Of a DNA stretch of 33,947 nt, positions 7,138 through 16,300 are shown piece by piece (position 1 is the stretch's first letter; each line of letters opens with the position of its first letter). A program made the translations under genes and the position numbers. Origin of the DNA: a bacterium (GTDB taxonomy: Bacteria; Bacillota_I; Bacilli_A; RF39; UBA660); the NCBI GenBank assembly GCA_019421005.1, contig JAHZGA010000009.1:1-33947 (forward strand), read 5' to 3'. Under the pieces are notes generated by a model. That model ran no database searches. It had not been told where the DNA came from and was given only the letters and a program-made list of their open reading frames with translations.

Positions 7138-7611
7138 TATGAAAGAATTAGAAACATTAGAGAAGATTTAGATTATAAACAATATCAATTTGCTAAAGAC
7201 ATCGGGGTAAAACCCTCAACATATAGTTTATATGAAAACAATTTAAGAACAATCCCACTTAATATTTTAGATAAAATTGCTATTAAACTTAATACTAATG
7301 TTGATTATTTATTAGGAATATCTGATAAAAGAAAATACCGTAATTCTAAACCTATGGATATGGAAATTTTAATAACTAATTTAAAAAAATATCGTAAAAT
7401 AAATAATTTAAAACAAATTGATGTTGCAAATTATCTACATTGTACTAGACAAGCTTGGGGTAATTATGAACAAGGAATAAGGATAATTTCAATTGATAAA
7501 CTATATGACTTTGCTAAATTAGTTAACATATCAGTTGACACATTAATTGGAAAAATTGATTATTGTCCACTTAAAATATCAAAAAACTGTTATAAAGAAA
7601 AATCTAAATAA
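7126..7611 (+). CDS. Tandem-HTH Xre-family transcriptional regulator
   Basis: This DNA-binding protein of 161 aa contains two Cro/C1-type helix-turn-helix domains. The first spans about residues 3-65 (YERIRNIREDLDYKQYQFAK, then DIGVKPSTYSLYENNLRTIP, DYLLGISDKRKY); the second about 82-145 (LKKYRKINNLKQIDVANYLH, TRQAWGNYEQGIR, VDTLIGKIDY). There is no effector domain. A single chain with two HTH units suggests a pseudo-dimer reading a bipartite site. The ATG at 7126 is preferred over GTG 7120 because GGAGTGAT lies 6 nt upstream. The gene stands alone between the ATPase (divergent) and the germination operon. The terminator at its end makes co-transcription with gerA unlikely. Target genes unknown. 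Confidence 0.85.
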   Translation: MVNVYERIRNIREDLDYKQYQFAKDIGVKPSTYSLYENNLRTIPLNILDKIAIKLNTNVDYLLGISDKRKYRNSKPMDMEILITNLKKYRKINNLKQIDVANYLHCTRQAWGNYEQGIRIISIDKLYDFAKLVNISVDTLIGKIDYCPLKISKNCYKEKSK

Positions 7612-7622
7612 CAGTTTTTTTT
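7582..7622 (+). terminator. Intrinsic terminator after the tandem-HTH gene
   Basis: AAAAACTGTTAT (7582-7593) pairs with ATAACAGTTTTT (7608-7619) and runs into further T. The stop codon TAA (7609-7611) is within the 3' arm. Confidence 0.8.
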
Positions 7623-7709
7623 ATTTTAAATAAATATTAATTACAAATATATTTTTAATTATATTTTTCAAATATTTACTCATAATATGACTAGAAAAAG
7701 GTGAGTAAA

Positions 7710-9173
7710 ATGATTGGTAATATTGATGAAACAATAAAAAAATTAAAATATGAAACTAATAATCTTGAAGATATTATTTATAGAATTAAAATAATTAACC
7801 GAAAAAAAATATGTATTATCTACAATGAACCATTAGTTTCCAGTACAAATATAAGTGATTTTATCATTAGAAGTTTAACATATATTGGTGATAAAAAAAT
7901 ATCATCAAAAAATGTTTTTAATACCATTAAAAATGATATAAGTAATTTTAAAGTTAAAACATTCTCTACTTATAAAGATTTATGTTATTACATGCATGCT
8001 GGATTTACAGTTGTTATTATTGAAGATGAAAAAGAAGGATTTGCTTTAGAAACCAGAGCAGATATAAGAAGATCCATATCAACACCTAATACCGAGAATA
8101 CATTAAGAGGTTCAAGAGATTCCTTTATAGAAGATTATCAAACTAATTTAGGATTAATTAAAAAAAGAATTAAAACTAATGATTTATGGCTTAAAACATT
8201 TAATTTAGGAAGAAAAACGAATACCCAAACTGCTGTTTTAGCTATTAACAATATTGTAAAAAAAGATTTAGTTCAAAAAGTAATTGATAGATTAAATAAA
8301 ATTGACATTGATGGAATTGTATCTAGTGATGCTTTAAAAAACTTAATTGAAAAAGAAAACAAAAGTCCTTTTCCAACAATATTAACAACCGAAAGACCAG
8401 ATATAGTATCTGAAGCTCTTTTAAATGGTAAAGTTGCTATTGTAGTAGATAATAGTCCTTTTGTTTTAATAGTCCCAGCTGTTTTAAATGATTTTTTCAA
8501 AACAACTGAAGATATTTATGGTAAAAATCTTAATGTTTCAATAACTAGAATTTTAAAATATTTAGCGTTTTATATTGCTTTATTAGTCCCAGCGTTTTAT
8601 ATTGCCTTAATAACATATAATCAAGAAATGATTCCTACTGAACTGTTAGTAAATTTTGCAACCCAAAGAGATGGTGTTCCTTTTCCCGCTTTTTTTGAAG
8701 CAATTATGATGATTATTTCATTTGAAATATTAAGAGAAAGTGACTTAAGAACACCTAGTTTTACAGGAAGTGCCTTATCAATTGTTGGAGCATTAATTTT
8801 AGGTGAAGCCGCCGTTAATGCTGGTATTGTATCCCCAATTATGATTATTGTTATAGCCATTACGGCAATAAGTTCTCTACCATTTACTGAACCAGACTTA
8901 ATTAATAGTTTAAGATGGTACCGCCTTGTATTTATGATTGGAGCAACATTTCTAGGAATGGTAGGAGTTGTTATAGCATTAATATATTTTATAATTAAAA
9001 TAAGTAGTTTAAATTCTTTTGGAAAACCATATTTACTTCCTTATGCCCCAACAGTTATTACTGGACTTAAAAACAGTATTATTAAATTTCCATTAAAAAA
9101 ACAAGATAAAAGATTAAATTATTTATCAAATAACATTATAAGACAAAGGATTGGTGATTATGAAGAAAATTAA
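7710..9173 (+). CDS. gerA: Spore germinant receptor subunit A (GerA/GerKA family)
   Basis: This A subunit of a nutrient germinant receptor sits in the inner spore membrane. The protein of about 487 aa has a soluble N-terminal half (about residues 1-270, including RSLTYIGDKK, GFALETRADIRRSISTPNTE and the GSRDSFIEDYQTNLGLIKKR signature of the family). A membrane domain follows (about 280-460; LAFYIALLVPAFYIAL, PFPAFFEAIMMIISFEILRE, LILGEAAVNAGIVSP). The length fits the family. The ATG at 7710 is used because AAAGGTGAG directly precedes it. Upstream, a CATAATA at 7681-7687 could be a forespore sigma-G -10, but I see no matching -35. It overlaps gerC by 14 bp. Confidence 0.95.
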   Translation: MIGNIDETIKKLKYETNNLEDIIYRIKIINRKKICIIYNEPLVSSTNISDFIIRSLTYIGDKKISSKNVFNTIKNDISNFKVKTFSTYKDLCYYMHAGFTVVIIEDEKEGFALETRADIRRSISTPNTENTLRGSRDSFIEDYQTNLGLIKKRIKTNDLWLKTFNLGRKTNTQTAVLAINNIVKKDLVQKVIDRLNKIDIDGIVSSDALKNLIEKENKSPFPTILTTERPDIVSEALLNGKVAIVVDNSPFVLIVPAVLNDFFKTTEDIYGKNLNVSITRILKYLAFYIALLVPAFYIALITYNQEMIPTELLVNFATQRDGVPFPAFFEAIMMIISFEILRESDLRTPSFTGSALSIVGALILGEAAVNAGIVSPIMIIVIAITAISSLPFTEPDLINSLRWYRLVFMIGATFLGMVGVVIALIYFIIKISSLNSFGKPYLLPYAPTVITGLKNSIIKFPLKKQDKRLNYLSNNIIRQRIGDYEEN

Positions 9174-10353
9174 ACTAATACTATTAATTTTACCAATATT
9201 TTTAATAAGTGGTTGTTCTAATTACCGTGAATTAAATGATATTGCCATTGTAAGTGCATTAGGTATTGATAAATCGGAAAATGGTTATAAAATGGTTGTT
9301 CAAGTTATGAACACCAAAAAAGAAAGTCAAGACATTAATTCATCAGGTCAACAACCTAAATTTACCACTTATAAAACTGAAGGTAATACTATTCAAAAAA
9401 TGTTACGTGGTACAGTATTAGAATCTCCAAGAAGACTTTATATGAGTCATATGCAATTATTAATTATAAGTGAAGATTTAGCTAAAGAAAGTATCAATGA
9501 TATTTTAGATTGGTTTGCCCGTGATTCTGAATCTAGAAAACAATTCTATGTTTTAATAAGTAGGAATGATCAAACCGAAGAAATTTTAAACACTTTAACA
9601 GCTATTGAAACTTTAAACTCAAAAAAAATAGTAGATAACGTTAATACTGATAATCGTTTTTTAGGAGTTGCTGAAGATACCACATTTGAAAACATTTTAT
9701 CTATCTATTTAAATGATAAACAAGAAATGCTTTTACCATCAATTAAAACAATAGGACCAACTAATGAAGGTGAAGAAAATTTTAATATCGAACAATCTAG
9801 TCCAGATACCAAAATCCTCCTTGCACCTATGGCCGTATTTAAAAATGATAAACTAGTAGGATATTTAACTGAAGAAGAATCAATTGCAATGAGTTTTATC
9901 AAAAATAAAATTGATACTACTATTATTGAATATAAATGCAATAATGAAGATTATATTGCATCTGAAATTATTAATTCTAAAACTAAATTAGAAGTAAGTT
10001 CTAAAGGAAAAAATCCTGAATTAACAATTAAAATAAATGGTTCTGCTAATATAAATGAAATAAACTGTCATTACAATTTAGAAGATCATCAAGTAATAAA
10101 TAAAGTAGAAAATATGTTAAATAAAAAAGTTGAAAAAATGATAAAGAAATCAATCAAAGATATAAATAAAAAATATAATAGTGATATTTATGGTTTTGAA
10201 GATGTGTTTTATAAAGATGATCCTAAATATTATCAAAAAATTAAAAATCATTGGTCAAATGGTTCATATAGCGATTTAAATATAAAAGTAATTTCAAATA
10301 TAAAACTATTAGAGAAAGGAACTATTTTAAAGGTGATAGACCATGAATCTTAA
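9160..10353 (+). CDS. gerC: Spore germinant receptor lipoprotein subunit C (GerC/GerKC family)
   Basis: This lipoprotein subunit of the germinant receptor has about 397 aa. A type II signal peptide ends in the lipobox L-I-S-G-C (Cys19), after KKIKLILLILPIFL. The family signature follows at once: YRELNDIAIVSALGIDKSEN. The LRGTVLESPRRLYMSHMQLL and DWFARDSESR blocks are conserved in the N-terminal domain. The C-terminal domain contains paired lysine-rich helices, as usual. The start is the ATG at 9160, preceded by GGTGATT; the GTG at 9151 overlaps that site. The gene overlaps both gerA and gerB, so the receptor is made as one coupled unit. Confidence 0.95.
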   Translation: MKKIKLILLILPIFLISGCSNYRELNDIAIVSALGIDKSENGYKMVVQVMNTKKESQDINSSGQQPKFTTYKTEGNTIQKMLRGTVLESPRRLYMSHMQLLIISEDLAKESINDILDWFARDSESRKQFYVLISRNDQTEEILNTLTAIETLNSKKIVDNVNTDNRFLGVAEDTTFENILSIYLNDKQEMLLPSIKTIGPTNEGEENFNIEQSSPDTKILLAPMAVFKNDKLVGYLTEEESIAMSFIKNKIDTTIIEYKCNNEDYIASEIINSKTKLEVSSKGKNPELTIKINGSANINEINCHYNLEDHQVINKVENMLNKKVEKMIKKSIKDINKKYNSDIYGFEDVFYKDDPKYYQKIKNHWSNGSYSDLNIKVISNIKLLEKGTILKVIDHES

Positions 10354-11431
10354 AAAGATAAACTGTTTACAATTTTGTAGTATTTTACTAATTAATATAC
10401 TTGCATCATTTTTAGGTGTTGGGGTATTTTCAATCATAAAAGCAGCATCAGTTGATGCTTGTTTCAGTGTTATTTTTAGTAGTATTTTTGGAATATTTGC
10501 TTTAATTATGTTTTTATGTATTTTTAATTATGAACCAGACCTACCTTTAACTGGTAAATTAAATAAATTATTTGGGAAAAAAATAGGAACTATCCTTATA
10601 ATTTTTATAATTATTATGACATTTATTTCTGGTATAAATGCAATGTTTAATTTAACTAATTTTATTACATCTCAATTTTTACCTGAAACATCCCTACTAT
10701 TAATAGGAATTATATTTTCATTTCTAATTATCATGATAAATATTAAAGGAATTGAAATTATCTCCCGAGTTGCCATTATCATTATTACCATTAATATTAT
10801 TTTATATTTAATTGCCTTTTTCGGTTTAATTCCAGATTTTGATTTTTCTAATTTAAAACCAATTTTAGAACATGGAATTAATCCTCCATTATATGGTTCA
10901 CTTTTTATTGTATGTAACAATATAATTCCTGTTTTTATCTTATTAATGATTCCTAAAAACACTCTAGTTGATAAGGAAAACTTTAATAAATTTGTAATTC
11001 CTTTCTATTTTGCAGGTTTTGTACTTATGTTTTTTGCTATTTTTCAAACACTTGGTAATTTAGGAATTCATTTAGTAAGTATTTATCAATATCCAGAATA
11101 TATTGTTTTAAAAAATGTTGATATTTTAGGATTTGCTGATCGAATTGAAAATATAGTTACATCACAATGGATTTTTGGATTATTTATATATATAACTATG
11201 GTAGTATATTTAATTAACAATTCAATTAAATTTAATAACAAAAGTTATCTTCTACCTACTAGTATTACTATATTAATTTTAGCTTTTTCTAAATGGCTTT
11301 TCCCAAATAATACTATTTTTAATGAATATATTTATAAATATTCCTTATTTCCAAAATTACTTGTATTAGTTATTTTAACTTTTACAGCAATTGCTATTAT
11401 CTTAAAAGAAAAGAAGATTAAATTAAAATAA
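10343..11431 (+). CDS. gerB: Spore germinant receptor subunit B (GerB/GerKB family)
   Basis: This integral membrane subunit has 362 aa and belongs to the spore-germination branch of the amino-acid/polyamine/organocation superfamily. It holds the germinant pocket in characterised receptors. About ten hydrophobic helices are visible from residue 10 to 355, beginning QFCSILLINILASFLGVGVF and ending LVLVILTFTAIAIILKEKK. The ATG at 10343 follows AAAGGTGAT and lies inside the end of gerC. Completes an A-C-B set; no D subunit is seen. The ligand cannot be read from sequence. Confidence 0.93.
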   Translation: MNLKKINCLQFCSILLINILASFLGVGVFSIIKAASVDACFSVIFSSIFGIFALIMFLCIFNYEPDLPLTGKLNKLFGKKIGTILIIFIIIMTFISGINAMFNLTNFITSQFLPETSLLLIGIIFSFLIIMINIKGIEIISRVAIIIITINIILYLIAFFGLIPDFDFSNLKPILEHGINPPLYGSLFIVCNNIIPVFILLMIPKNTLVDKENFNKFVIPFYFAGFVLMFFAIFQTLGNLGIHLVSIYQYPEYIVLKNVDILGFADRIENIVTSQWIFGLFIYITMVVYLINNSIKFNNKSYLLPTSITILILAFSKWLFPNNTIFNEYIYKYSLFPKLLVLVILTFTAIAIILKEKKIKLK

Positions 11432-11488
11432 AAAAAGGAAATATTAGAATAAAGTTCAAAAGGTATTAAATATTAACCTTCTAACTCA

Positions 11489-13579
11489 TTATCTATTTTC
11501 CTTAATAATGTTTTTACTTCCTATATAAGTTGCTAGAAAATAACATCCATAGATTATTCCCATAACAATTACAGTTGCTATAACAGATGGCAATAACCGT
11601 TCTTTAGATGCTAGAGTATTAAATATAGACATAGCAAACTGAATTCCAAATATTGAATGGATTATAGCTAAAATAAGTGGTAAACCAAAAAATATTGCTA
11701 TTTGTCTAAATAAAGTTTGATTTATCATTGCTTCATCACAACCTATTTTCCTTAAAATAATATACCTTTGTCTATTATCTGAACTTTCTGTTAATTGTTT
11801 TAAAGCTAAAATAGCACAGCTTACTATAAGAAATATAATACCTAAATAAATAGATATAAATACTACTATAGTAGATAACTCAACACTTGCTTCAATCAAA
11901 CTTATTTTAGTTTCTGAATTTAATGTATTATTTTCATTATTTAGTTTTTGCATCAAAACAGAATCTTCCCCTTTAAAGTTTTCTTCTATTTCTTTTTTTT
12001 CATCATCTGTTTTAGCATTATAATTAGCAGCTAAAAACCACAATTTATAATCATTTTCTTTAAAATAAGTATTATCTGGAACAACTATTATTCCAACATT
12101 TGTCTTACTTGCTGATATTTGAATAAATCCTTCCTTACATTTATTATATTTAGGTTTATAACTTTTTCCATTTATATTTATAATTGTGTTTTTATTTAAT
12201 CCTAAATTTCTAATATCAGATATACTATTATAATTGTTAATTATTATATATTCATCATCATTTAATGAATATTGCTCATTTCCATATAATTTAGCTATTT
12301 TATTATAATCAGATATTTTTATAATTTGTTCAACAGTATCTAGTTTCATACTTGGAAATTGTTTTTTAACTTTTTTAGCAGAATCACCTAAAGTTTTTTC
12401 CCAAGTAATTTCATCTACCATATATATAGGAAATTCAATAACATCTTTTAATTTGTCCATATTAAAATCATTATTAATAAGTGTATATGATATATTATGT
12501 TTTAAATCTTCTTTCAAATCTTCTGAATAAGTTGTTTCTTGATCATTATCTAAAGTAAGATTAGCTGTTTTATATAAATTTAAATCTACTGGTGTCATTT
12601 TATCAATATCTGATTGCATAGAATTTTTTAGGGCAATTGAAGAAGATAAAGCAGTTATAGTCATAAATAACATTAAACATATAACACTCATACTAAATAC
12701 ATTAGTATTTATTTTATTATGTAATTGTCTTAATACAAACATATTTGTTCCTTTTAAATATGCTCTTTTTTTAGCTTGAATTAATTTTAATACTAAACCT
12801 GAAAAGGACCAAAATATTAAGAAAGTAGCAATTATTCCAATTAAAATAGATTCTTCAACTACTCTTGTTGTATCATTAAAAATAGTTAATTTAAAAATTC
12901 CTTTGGTAACTTCAAAATAAGCCCATCCTAAACCTATTGCAGCAATTATAAAAACTATAATACATATTAGAGGATTTTTCATTTTTACCTGTTCATTTTT
13001 CTTAATTGCTGTTAATAAATTTATTAATTTATATCTTGATATTGTAAAAGTATTAAAAAATAATACTGCCAAATACATCACGGCAAAATATACACAAGTT
13101 TTAATACAAGCACTTTTTGAAAATACAAATTCAAATTTACTCATGTCAGCTTGAAATAGATTTGCAACTAATATAGACATAAATTGTGATGCAAATATTC
13201 CTAGTATAAGACCTATAACAAGTGAGATTATTCCAACAAATATTGTTTCTAGCAATAATATTTTAGATATTTGTCTTTTTCCCATTCCTAAAGTCATATA
13301 TATACCAAATTCTTTTTTTCTTCGGTTTATTAAAAAGTTATTAGCATATACAATTAAAAACCCTAGTATTACAGCAATAAATACTGATACCATTCCAAGC
13401 ATATTTATCATAAGTCTTATCATTTGTCTAGTAGAGTTTGATACTTCTAACATCGCTTCCTGACTATCTAGAGAATTAAACATATAAAATACAGCTATTC
13501 CTAAAACTAGTGTAATAAAATATATTGCATAATCTTTAAAACTTTTTTTCATGTTTTTTATAGATAATTTAAATAACAT
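11489..13579 (-). CDS. Bce-type ABC transporter permease (FtsX/BceB family)
   Basis: This permease of a peptide-antibiotic detoxification ABC transporter has 696 aa. It shows the BceB layout: N-terminal KLSIKNMKKSFKDYAIYFIT with TM1, a first FtsX block (INRRKKEFGIYMTLGMGKRQ), further helices, a large extracellular domain of about 220 residues (about 330-570) between TM7 and TM8, then a second FtsX block (QRYIILRKIGCDEAMINQTL) and two terminal helices. In BceAB systems the extracellular domain binds the peptide-lipid complex and signals to the kinase. Its ATG overlaps the upstream ATPase gene by 11 bp. The permease/ATPase pair lies next to a cognate two-component system. The exact antibiotic is unknown. 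Confidence 0.92.
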   Translation of the reverse strand: MLFKLSIKNMKKSFKDYAIYFITLVLGIAVFYMFNSLDSQEAMLEVSNSTRQMIRLMINMLGMVSVFIAVILGFLIVYANNFLINRRKKEFGIYMTLGMGKRQISKILLLETIFVGIISLVIGLILGIFASQFMSILVANLFQADMSKFEFVFSKSACIKTCVYFAVMYLAVLFFNTFTISRYKLINLLTAIKKNEQVKMKNPLICIIVFIIAAIGLGWAYFEVTKGIFKLTIFNDTTRVVEESILIGIIATFLIFWSFSGLVLKLIQAKKRAYLKGTNMFVLRQLHNKINTNVFSMSVICLMLFMTITALSSSIALKNSMQSDIDKMTPVDLNLYKTANLTLDNDQETTYSEDLKEDLKHNISYTLINNDFNMDKLKDVIEFPIYMVDEITWEKTLGDSAKKVKKQFPSMKLDTVEQIIKISDYNKIAKLYGNEQYSLNDDEYIIINNYNSISDIRNLGLNKNTIININGKSYKPKYNKCKEGFIQISASKTNVGIIVVPDNTYFKENDYKLWFLAANYNAKTDDEKKEIEENFKGEDSVLMQKLNNENNTLNSETKISLIEASVELSTIVVFISIYLGIIFLIVSCAILALKQLTESSDNRQRYIILRKIGCDEAMINQTLFRQIAIFFGLPLILAIIHSIFGIQFAMSIFNTLASKERLLPSVIATVIVMGIIYGCYFLATYIGSKNIIKENR

Positions 13580-14336
13580 CGTTTAATTCACCTCCAAGAA
13601 GTGTTTGAACTTCAATTATCTTCTCGAAGAATTGCTTTCTTGTATCACTACCTTTTATTAATTCATTAAATATTTTCCCATCTTTAATAAATATTACCCT
13701 TGTTGCATAACTAGCTGTAAAAGCATCATGAGTAACCATTAAAATAGTAGCTTTATCATTATCATTTAAATAATTAAATTTTTCAAGTAACATTTTTGAA
13801 GAACGTGAATCCAAAGCTCCTGTAGGTTCATCAGCAAGGATTAATTTAGGATTAGTAATAATTGCACGAGCACTTGCTACTCTTTGCTTTTCTCCTCCAC
13901 TCATTTGATATGGATATTTATTTAAAACGTTTTCAATATCTAATTCACGAGATACTTTTTTAACTCTTTCATCTATTGATTTTACTAAAACATTTTGAAT
14001 AGATAGAGCCAAAGCAATATTTTCATAAGCAGTTAAAGTATCTAATAAATTAAAATCTTGAAATATAAATCCTAATTTTTCTCTTCTAAATTTATTTAAT
14101 TTGTTTCCCTTTAATTTAGTAATATCCTCATTATCTACAAAAATATGTCCAGCAGTTACTTTATCAATTGTTGAAATTAAATTAAGAAGTGTTGTTTTTC
14201 CACTACCACTCGCGCCCATAATTGCAACAAATTCTCCTTTTTTTGTTTCAAAAGAAATATTATCAATAGCTTTTGTTAAACTTGATCTGCTACCATAATA
14301 TTTTTCAATTCCTGATATTTTTAAAATATTTTCCAT
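13569..14336 (-). CDS. Bce-type ABC transporter ATPase (BceA family)
   Basis: This nucleotide-binding subunit of about 255 aa powers the neighbouring permease. Walker A is GASGSGKT (residues 41-48), the Q-loop FIFQDFNLL, the signature MSGGEKQRVASARAI, Walker B LILADEP and the D-loop GALDSRS, followed by the switch His in MVTHD. The family (MacB/LolD/BceA) pairs with FtsX-type permeases. I chose the ATG at 14336 because GGAGGGAGA stands 6 nt before it; the frame stays open to an ATG at 14360. The gene has its own promoter with a BceR-type dyad, separate from the regulator/kinase transcript. Confidence 0.93.
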   Translation of the reverse strand: MENILKISGIEKYYGSRSSLTKAIDNISFETKKGEFVAIMGASGSGKTTLLNLISTIDKVTAGHIFVDNEDITKLKGNKLNKFRREKLGFIFQDFNLLDTLTAYENIALALSIQNVLVKSIDERVKKVSRELDIENVLNKYPYQMSGGEKQRVASARAIITNPKLILADEPTGALDSRSSKMLLEKFNYLNDNDKATILMVTHDAFTASYATRVIFIKDGKIFNELIKGSDTRKQFFEKIIEVQTLLGGELNDVI

Positions 14337-14363
14337 AAATCTTCTCCCTCCATGTACCATTTT

Positions 14364-14422
14364 ATTATATTTTTTTATCTTTTGTCGTTTGTTTAATATT
14401 ACTAAATATTACAATTTTGTAA
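14364..14422 (-). promoter_or_regulatory. Promoter of the bceAB-like genes with BceR-type operator
   Basis: A perfect -10 TATAAT lies at 14364-14369 (minus strand) with a poor -35 at 17 bp, as expected for an activated promoter. Upstream, TTACA-N4-TGTAA (14409-14422) matches the consensus dyad (TnACA-N4-TGTAA) I recall for BceR-like regulators. It sits 4 bp after the kinase stop codon. Confidence 0.7.
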
Positions 14423-14425
14423 TGT

Positions 14426-15448
14426 TTAGTCATCAAACTTATAAAATTCATGTTTTCCAATCGAAATTTTTACTGTTGTTCCCGTACATTCTTGAGAGAA
14501 TATTTCAATTTTATGTCCTAATTTAGTACATAGCTTTTTAGCAATATATAAGCCCATTCCTGTAGATTTACTTCGTATTCTTCCGTTTTTACCAGTAAAT
14601 GATTTATTAAAAACTTTATCTATATCACTTTTTGCTATTCCTATTCCATTATCATTTATAAATAAAGAAATATAATTAGGATTATCAACTGCATAAATAT
14701 TAATAACAGATTTTTTATCAGACATATCTTTATATTTTATACTATTATTAATTATTTGATTTAAAATAAATTCTAACCATTTAGGATCGGTATATACATT
14801 TATTTTTATTAAATTAACATTTAAATCTATATCATTTTCTAATAAATCATCTTTATTTTTTAAAGCAACATTACTTATTATTTTTTCTAATTTAGTTTTC
14901 TTAAATATAAAGTCTTGTTCAGTATAATTACTTCTTACATAATATAAAACCTGGTCTATATAGTTATCTAGCTTCCTTATTTGACCTATATATTTCTTAT
15001 CTAATTTTTCTTTATTGTTATGACACATTAAAGTTAAACTTGAGATAGGAATTTTTACTTCATGTATCCACATTTCTATATAATCTTTAAAGTCATTTAT
15101 ATTATTTGAATAGTCATTAACATATTCTAACATAGATTTATTGGCATCATATAAAGTTTTATATAAAATTTGTCCTTCATAAAAATTAGGTATTTTAGTT
15201 GTTTCAAGAATTAAGAATTTTTTATCTAATTCATTTAAGTTATTTATAAATTCATCATAGAATTTCTTTTTTCTAAAATAGTCAGTAAATATTATTATAA
15301 AGCACATCAAAATAAATATAATAGAAAATAAAGTTATTAAATAAATAGAGATTCTAAAAGAAATAAAAATAAATAAAAATAACAAATAATTTATTAATAG
15401 AGTAATAATTATAATTAATTTATCTTTTAAATATTCATTTAATTTCAT
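14426..15448 (-). CDS. Intramembrane-sensing histidine kinase (BceS family)
   Basis: This sensor kinase of 340 aa has only two transmembrane helices near the N-terminus (about residues 10-30 and 35-54) and almost no extracellular loop, the hallmark of intramembrane-sensing kinases that read their partner transporter. The phospho-acceptor is His129 in MWIHEVKIPIS. The ATPase domain carries the N box (FILNQIINNSIKYKD), the G1 box DNGIGIAKSD and the G2 region STGMGLYIAKKL. The ATG overlaps the stop of the response regulator as ATGA. It should sense the transporter's state rather than the drug directly. Confidence 0.93.
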   Translation of the reverse strand: MKLNEYLKDKLIIIITLLINYLLFLFIFISFRISIYLITLFSIIFILMCFIIIFTDYFRKKKFYDEFINNLNELDKKFLILETTKIPNFYEGQILYKTLYDANKSMLEYVNDYSNNINDFKDYIEMWIHEVKIPISSLTLMCHNNKEKLDKKYIGQIRKLDNYIDQVLYYVRSNYTEQDFIFKKTKLEKIISNVALKNKDDLLENDIDLNVNLIKINVYTDPKWLEFILNQIINNSIKYKDMSDKKSVINIYAVDNPNYISLFINDNGIGIAKSDIDKVFNKSFTGKNGRIRSKSTGMGLYIAKKLCTKLGHKIEIFSQECTGTTVKISIGKHEFYKFDD

Positions 15449-16107
15449 AATAGTATATACCCTTGACCTTTCCTTGTTTCAATAACATCACCATATCCAA
15501 AACTTTGTAATTTATTTCTTAATCTGCTGATATTAACTGTTAAAGCATTATCATTTATATATTCTTCATTATTCCAAAGAATTGTCATTAATTCATCACG
15601 AGTAACTATTTTATTTTTATTATTAAGTAAATAATTCAATATTAACATTTCATTCTTGGTAAGTTCTAATGTTTTATCATTTTTTATTAATAAACTTTTA
15701 CTTATATCAACTTCTAAATCACGATATTTAATCAGATCTATTTTAGTTTCTAATCTTCTAAAAACATTTTGAATTCTCAAAAGCAAAATTGTAGGATTAT
15801 AAGGTTTTGTTATATAGTCATCAGCTCCATAAGAAATACTAAGAGCCTCATCTATTTCAGATACTCTACTGGTTAACATTATTACAGGTATATTGGATTT
15901 TTTTCTAATTTCTTTTAATAATTCTTCACCATTTAATTCTGGTATATTTATATCAAGTAAAATTAAGTCAGCTTTACTGTTTAATATTTTTTCTTTTGAG
16001 TTATGAAAATCTTTTAGTATTTCAGCATTATAACCAGCATTGATAAGGAGATTAAATAATTCTTCTGATATCACTTTTTCATCCTCAATTATCATTATTT
16101 TTTTCAT
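15445..16107 (-). CDS. OmpR-family response regulator (BceR family)
   Basis: This two-component response regulator has about 220 aa. The receiver domain has the acidic pair Glu8/Asp9 (MIIEDE), phospho-acceptor Asp52 in LILLDINIPELNG, the switch Thr in MLTSR and Lys101 in YITKPYNP. The C-terminal winged helix includes LTKNEMLILNYLL and the recognition region NALTVNISRLRNKLQ. The start is the ATG at 16107, preceded by AAAGTGGACGAT; the longer GTG start is less likely. It is the first gene of the regulator/kinase pair and is probably autoregulated through the dyad just upstream. Predicted target: the adjacent transporter promoter. Confidence 0.94.
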   Translation of the reverse strand: MKKIMIIEDEKVISEELFNLLINAGYNAEILKDFHNSKEKILNSKADLILLDINIPELNGEELLKEIRKKSNIPVIMLTSRVSEIDEALSISYGADDYITKPYNPTILLLRIQNVFRRLETKIDLIKYRDLEVDISKSLLIKNDKTLELTKNEMLILNYLLNNKNKIVTRDELMTILWNNEEYINDNALTVNISRLRNKLQSFGYGDVIETRKGQGYILL

Positions 16108-16169
16108 TATATCGTCCACTTTCTATAAAATATAATTATATTAAAAAAGTAATTAATACTTATATGAAT

Positions 16170-16212
16170 ATTATATCATTAATTTTATTTATCTAATCTT
16201 ACATTTTTGTAA
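16170..16212 (-). promoter_or_regulatory. Promoter of the response regulator/kinase genes with BceR-type operator
   Basis: TATAAT (16170-16175, minus strand) has no consensus -35 (GATTAG at the 17-bp position). The perfect dyad TTACA-N4-TGTAA (16199-16212) abuts that -35 position directly, a standard place for an activator. It matches the transporter dyad in both half-sites. Confidence 0.65.
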
Positions 16213-16242
16213 TATATAAGTTATTTAAATATATTTTTTATA

Positions 16243-16269
16243 ATAAAAAAACTGATAAAAATATCAGTT
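16243..16269 (-). terminator. Terminator at the left edge of mobile element 1
   Basis: On the minus strand AACTGATA pairs with TATCAGTT over a 4-nt loop, followed by seven T. It would stop transcription coming from the recombinase operon before the Bce genes. Confidence 0.75.
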
Positions 16270-16300
16270 CATATATAAATAGACATAACGTCTTAACTTT

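Noticed and set aside
8273..8860. Two minus-strand frames inside gerA
   Set aside because: Antisense shadows of a conserved germination gene.
11432..11503. Possible long-range hairpin between the convergent ends of gerB and the Bce permease gene
   Set aside because: AAAAAAGGAAA and TTTTCCTT could pair, but the loop is about 50 nt and the shorter AAGGT/ACCTT hairpin is imperfect; not strong enough to call a terminator.
3061..15448. Recoding of TGA as tryptophan (mollicute-type code)
   Set aside because: TGA is the stop in ATGA overlaps at dacB/spmA and response regulator/kinase, and the only tRNA-Trp seen has anticodon CCA.
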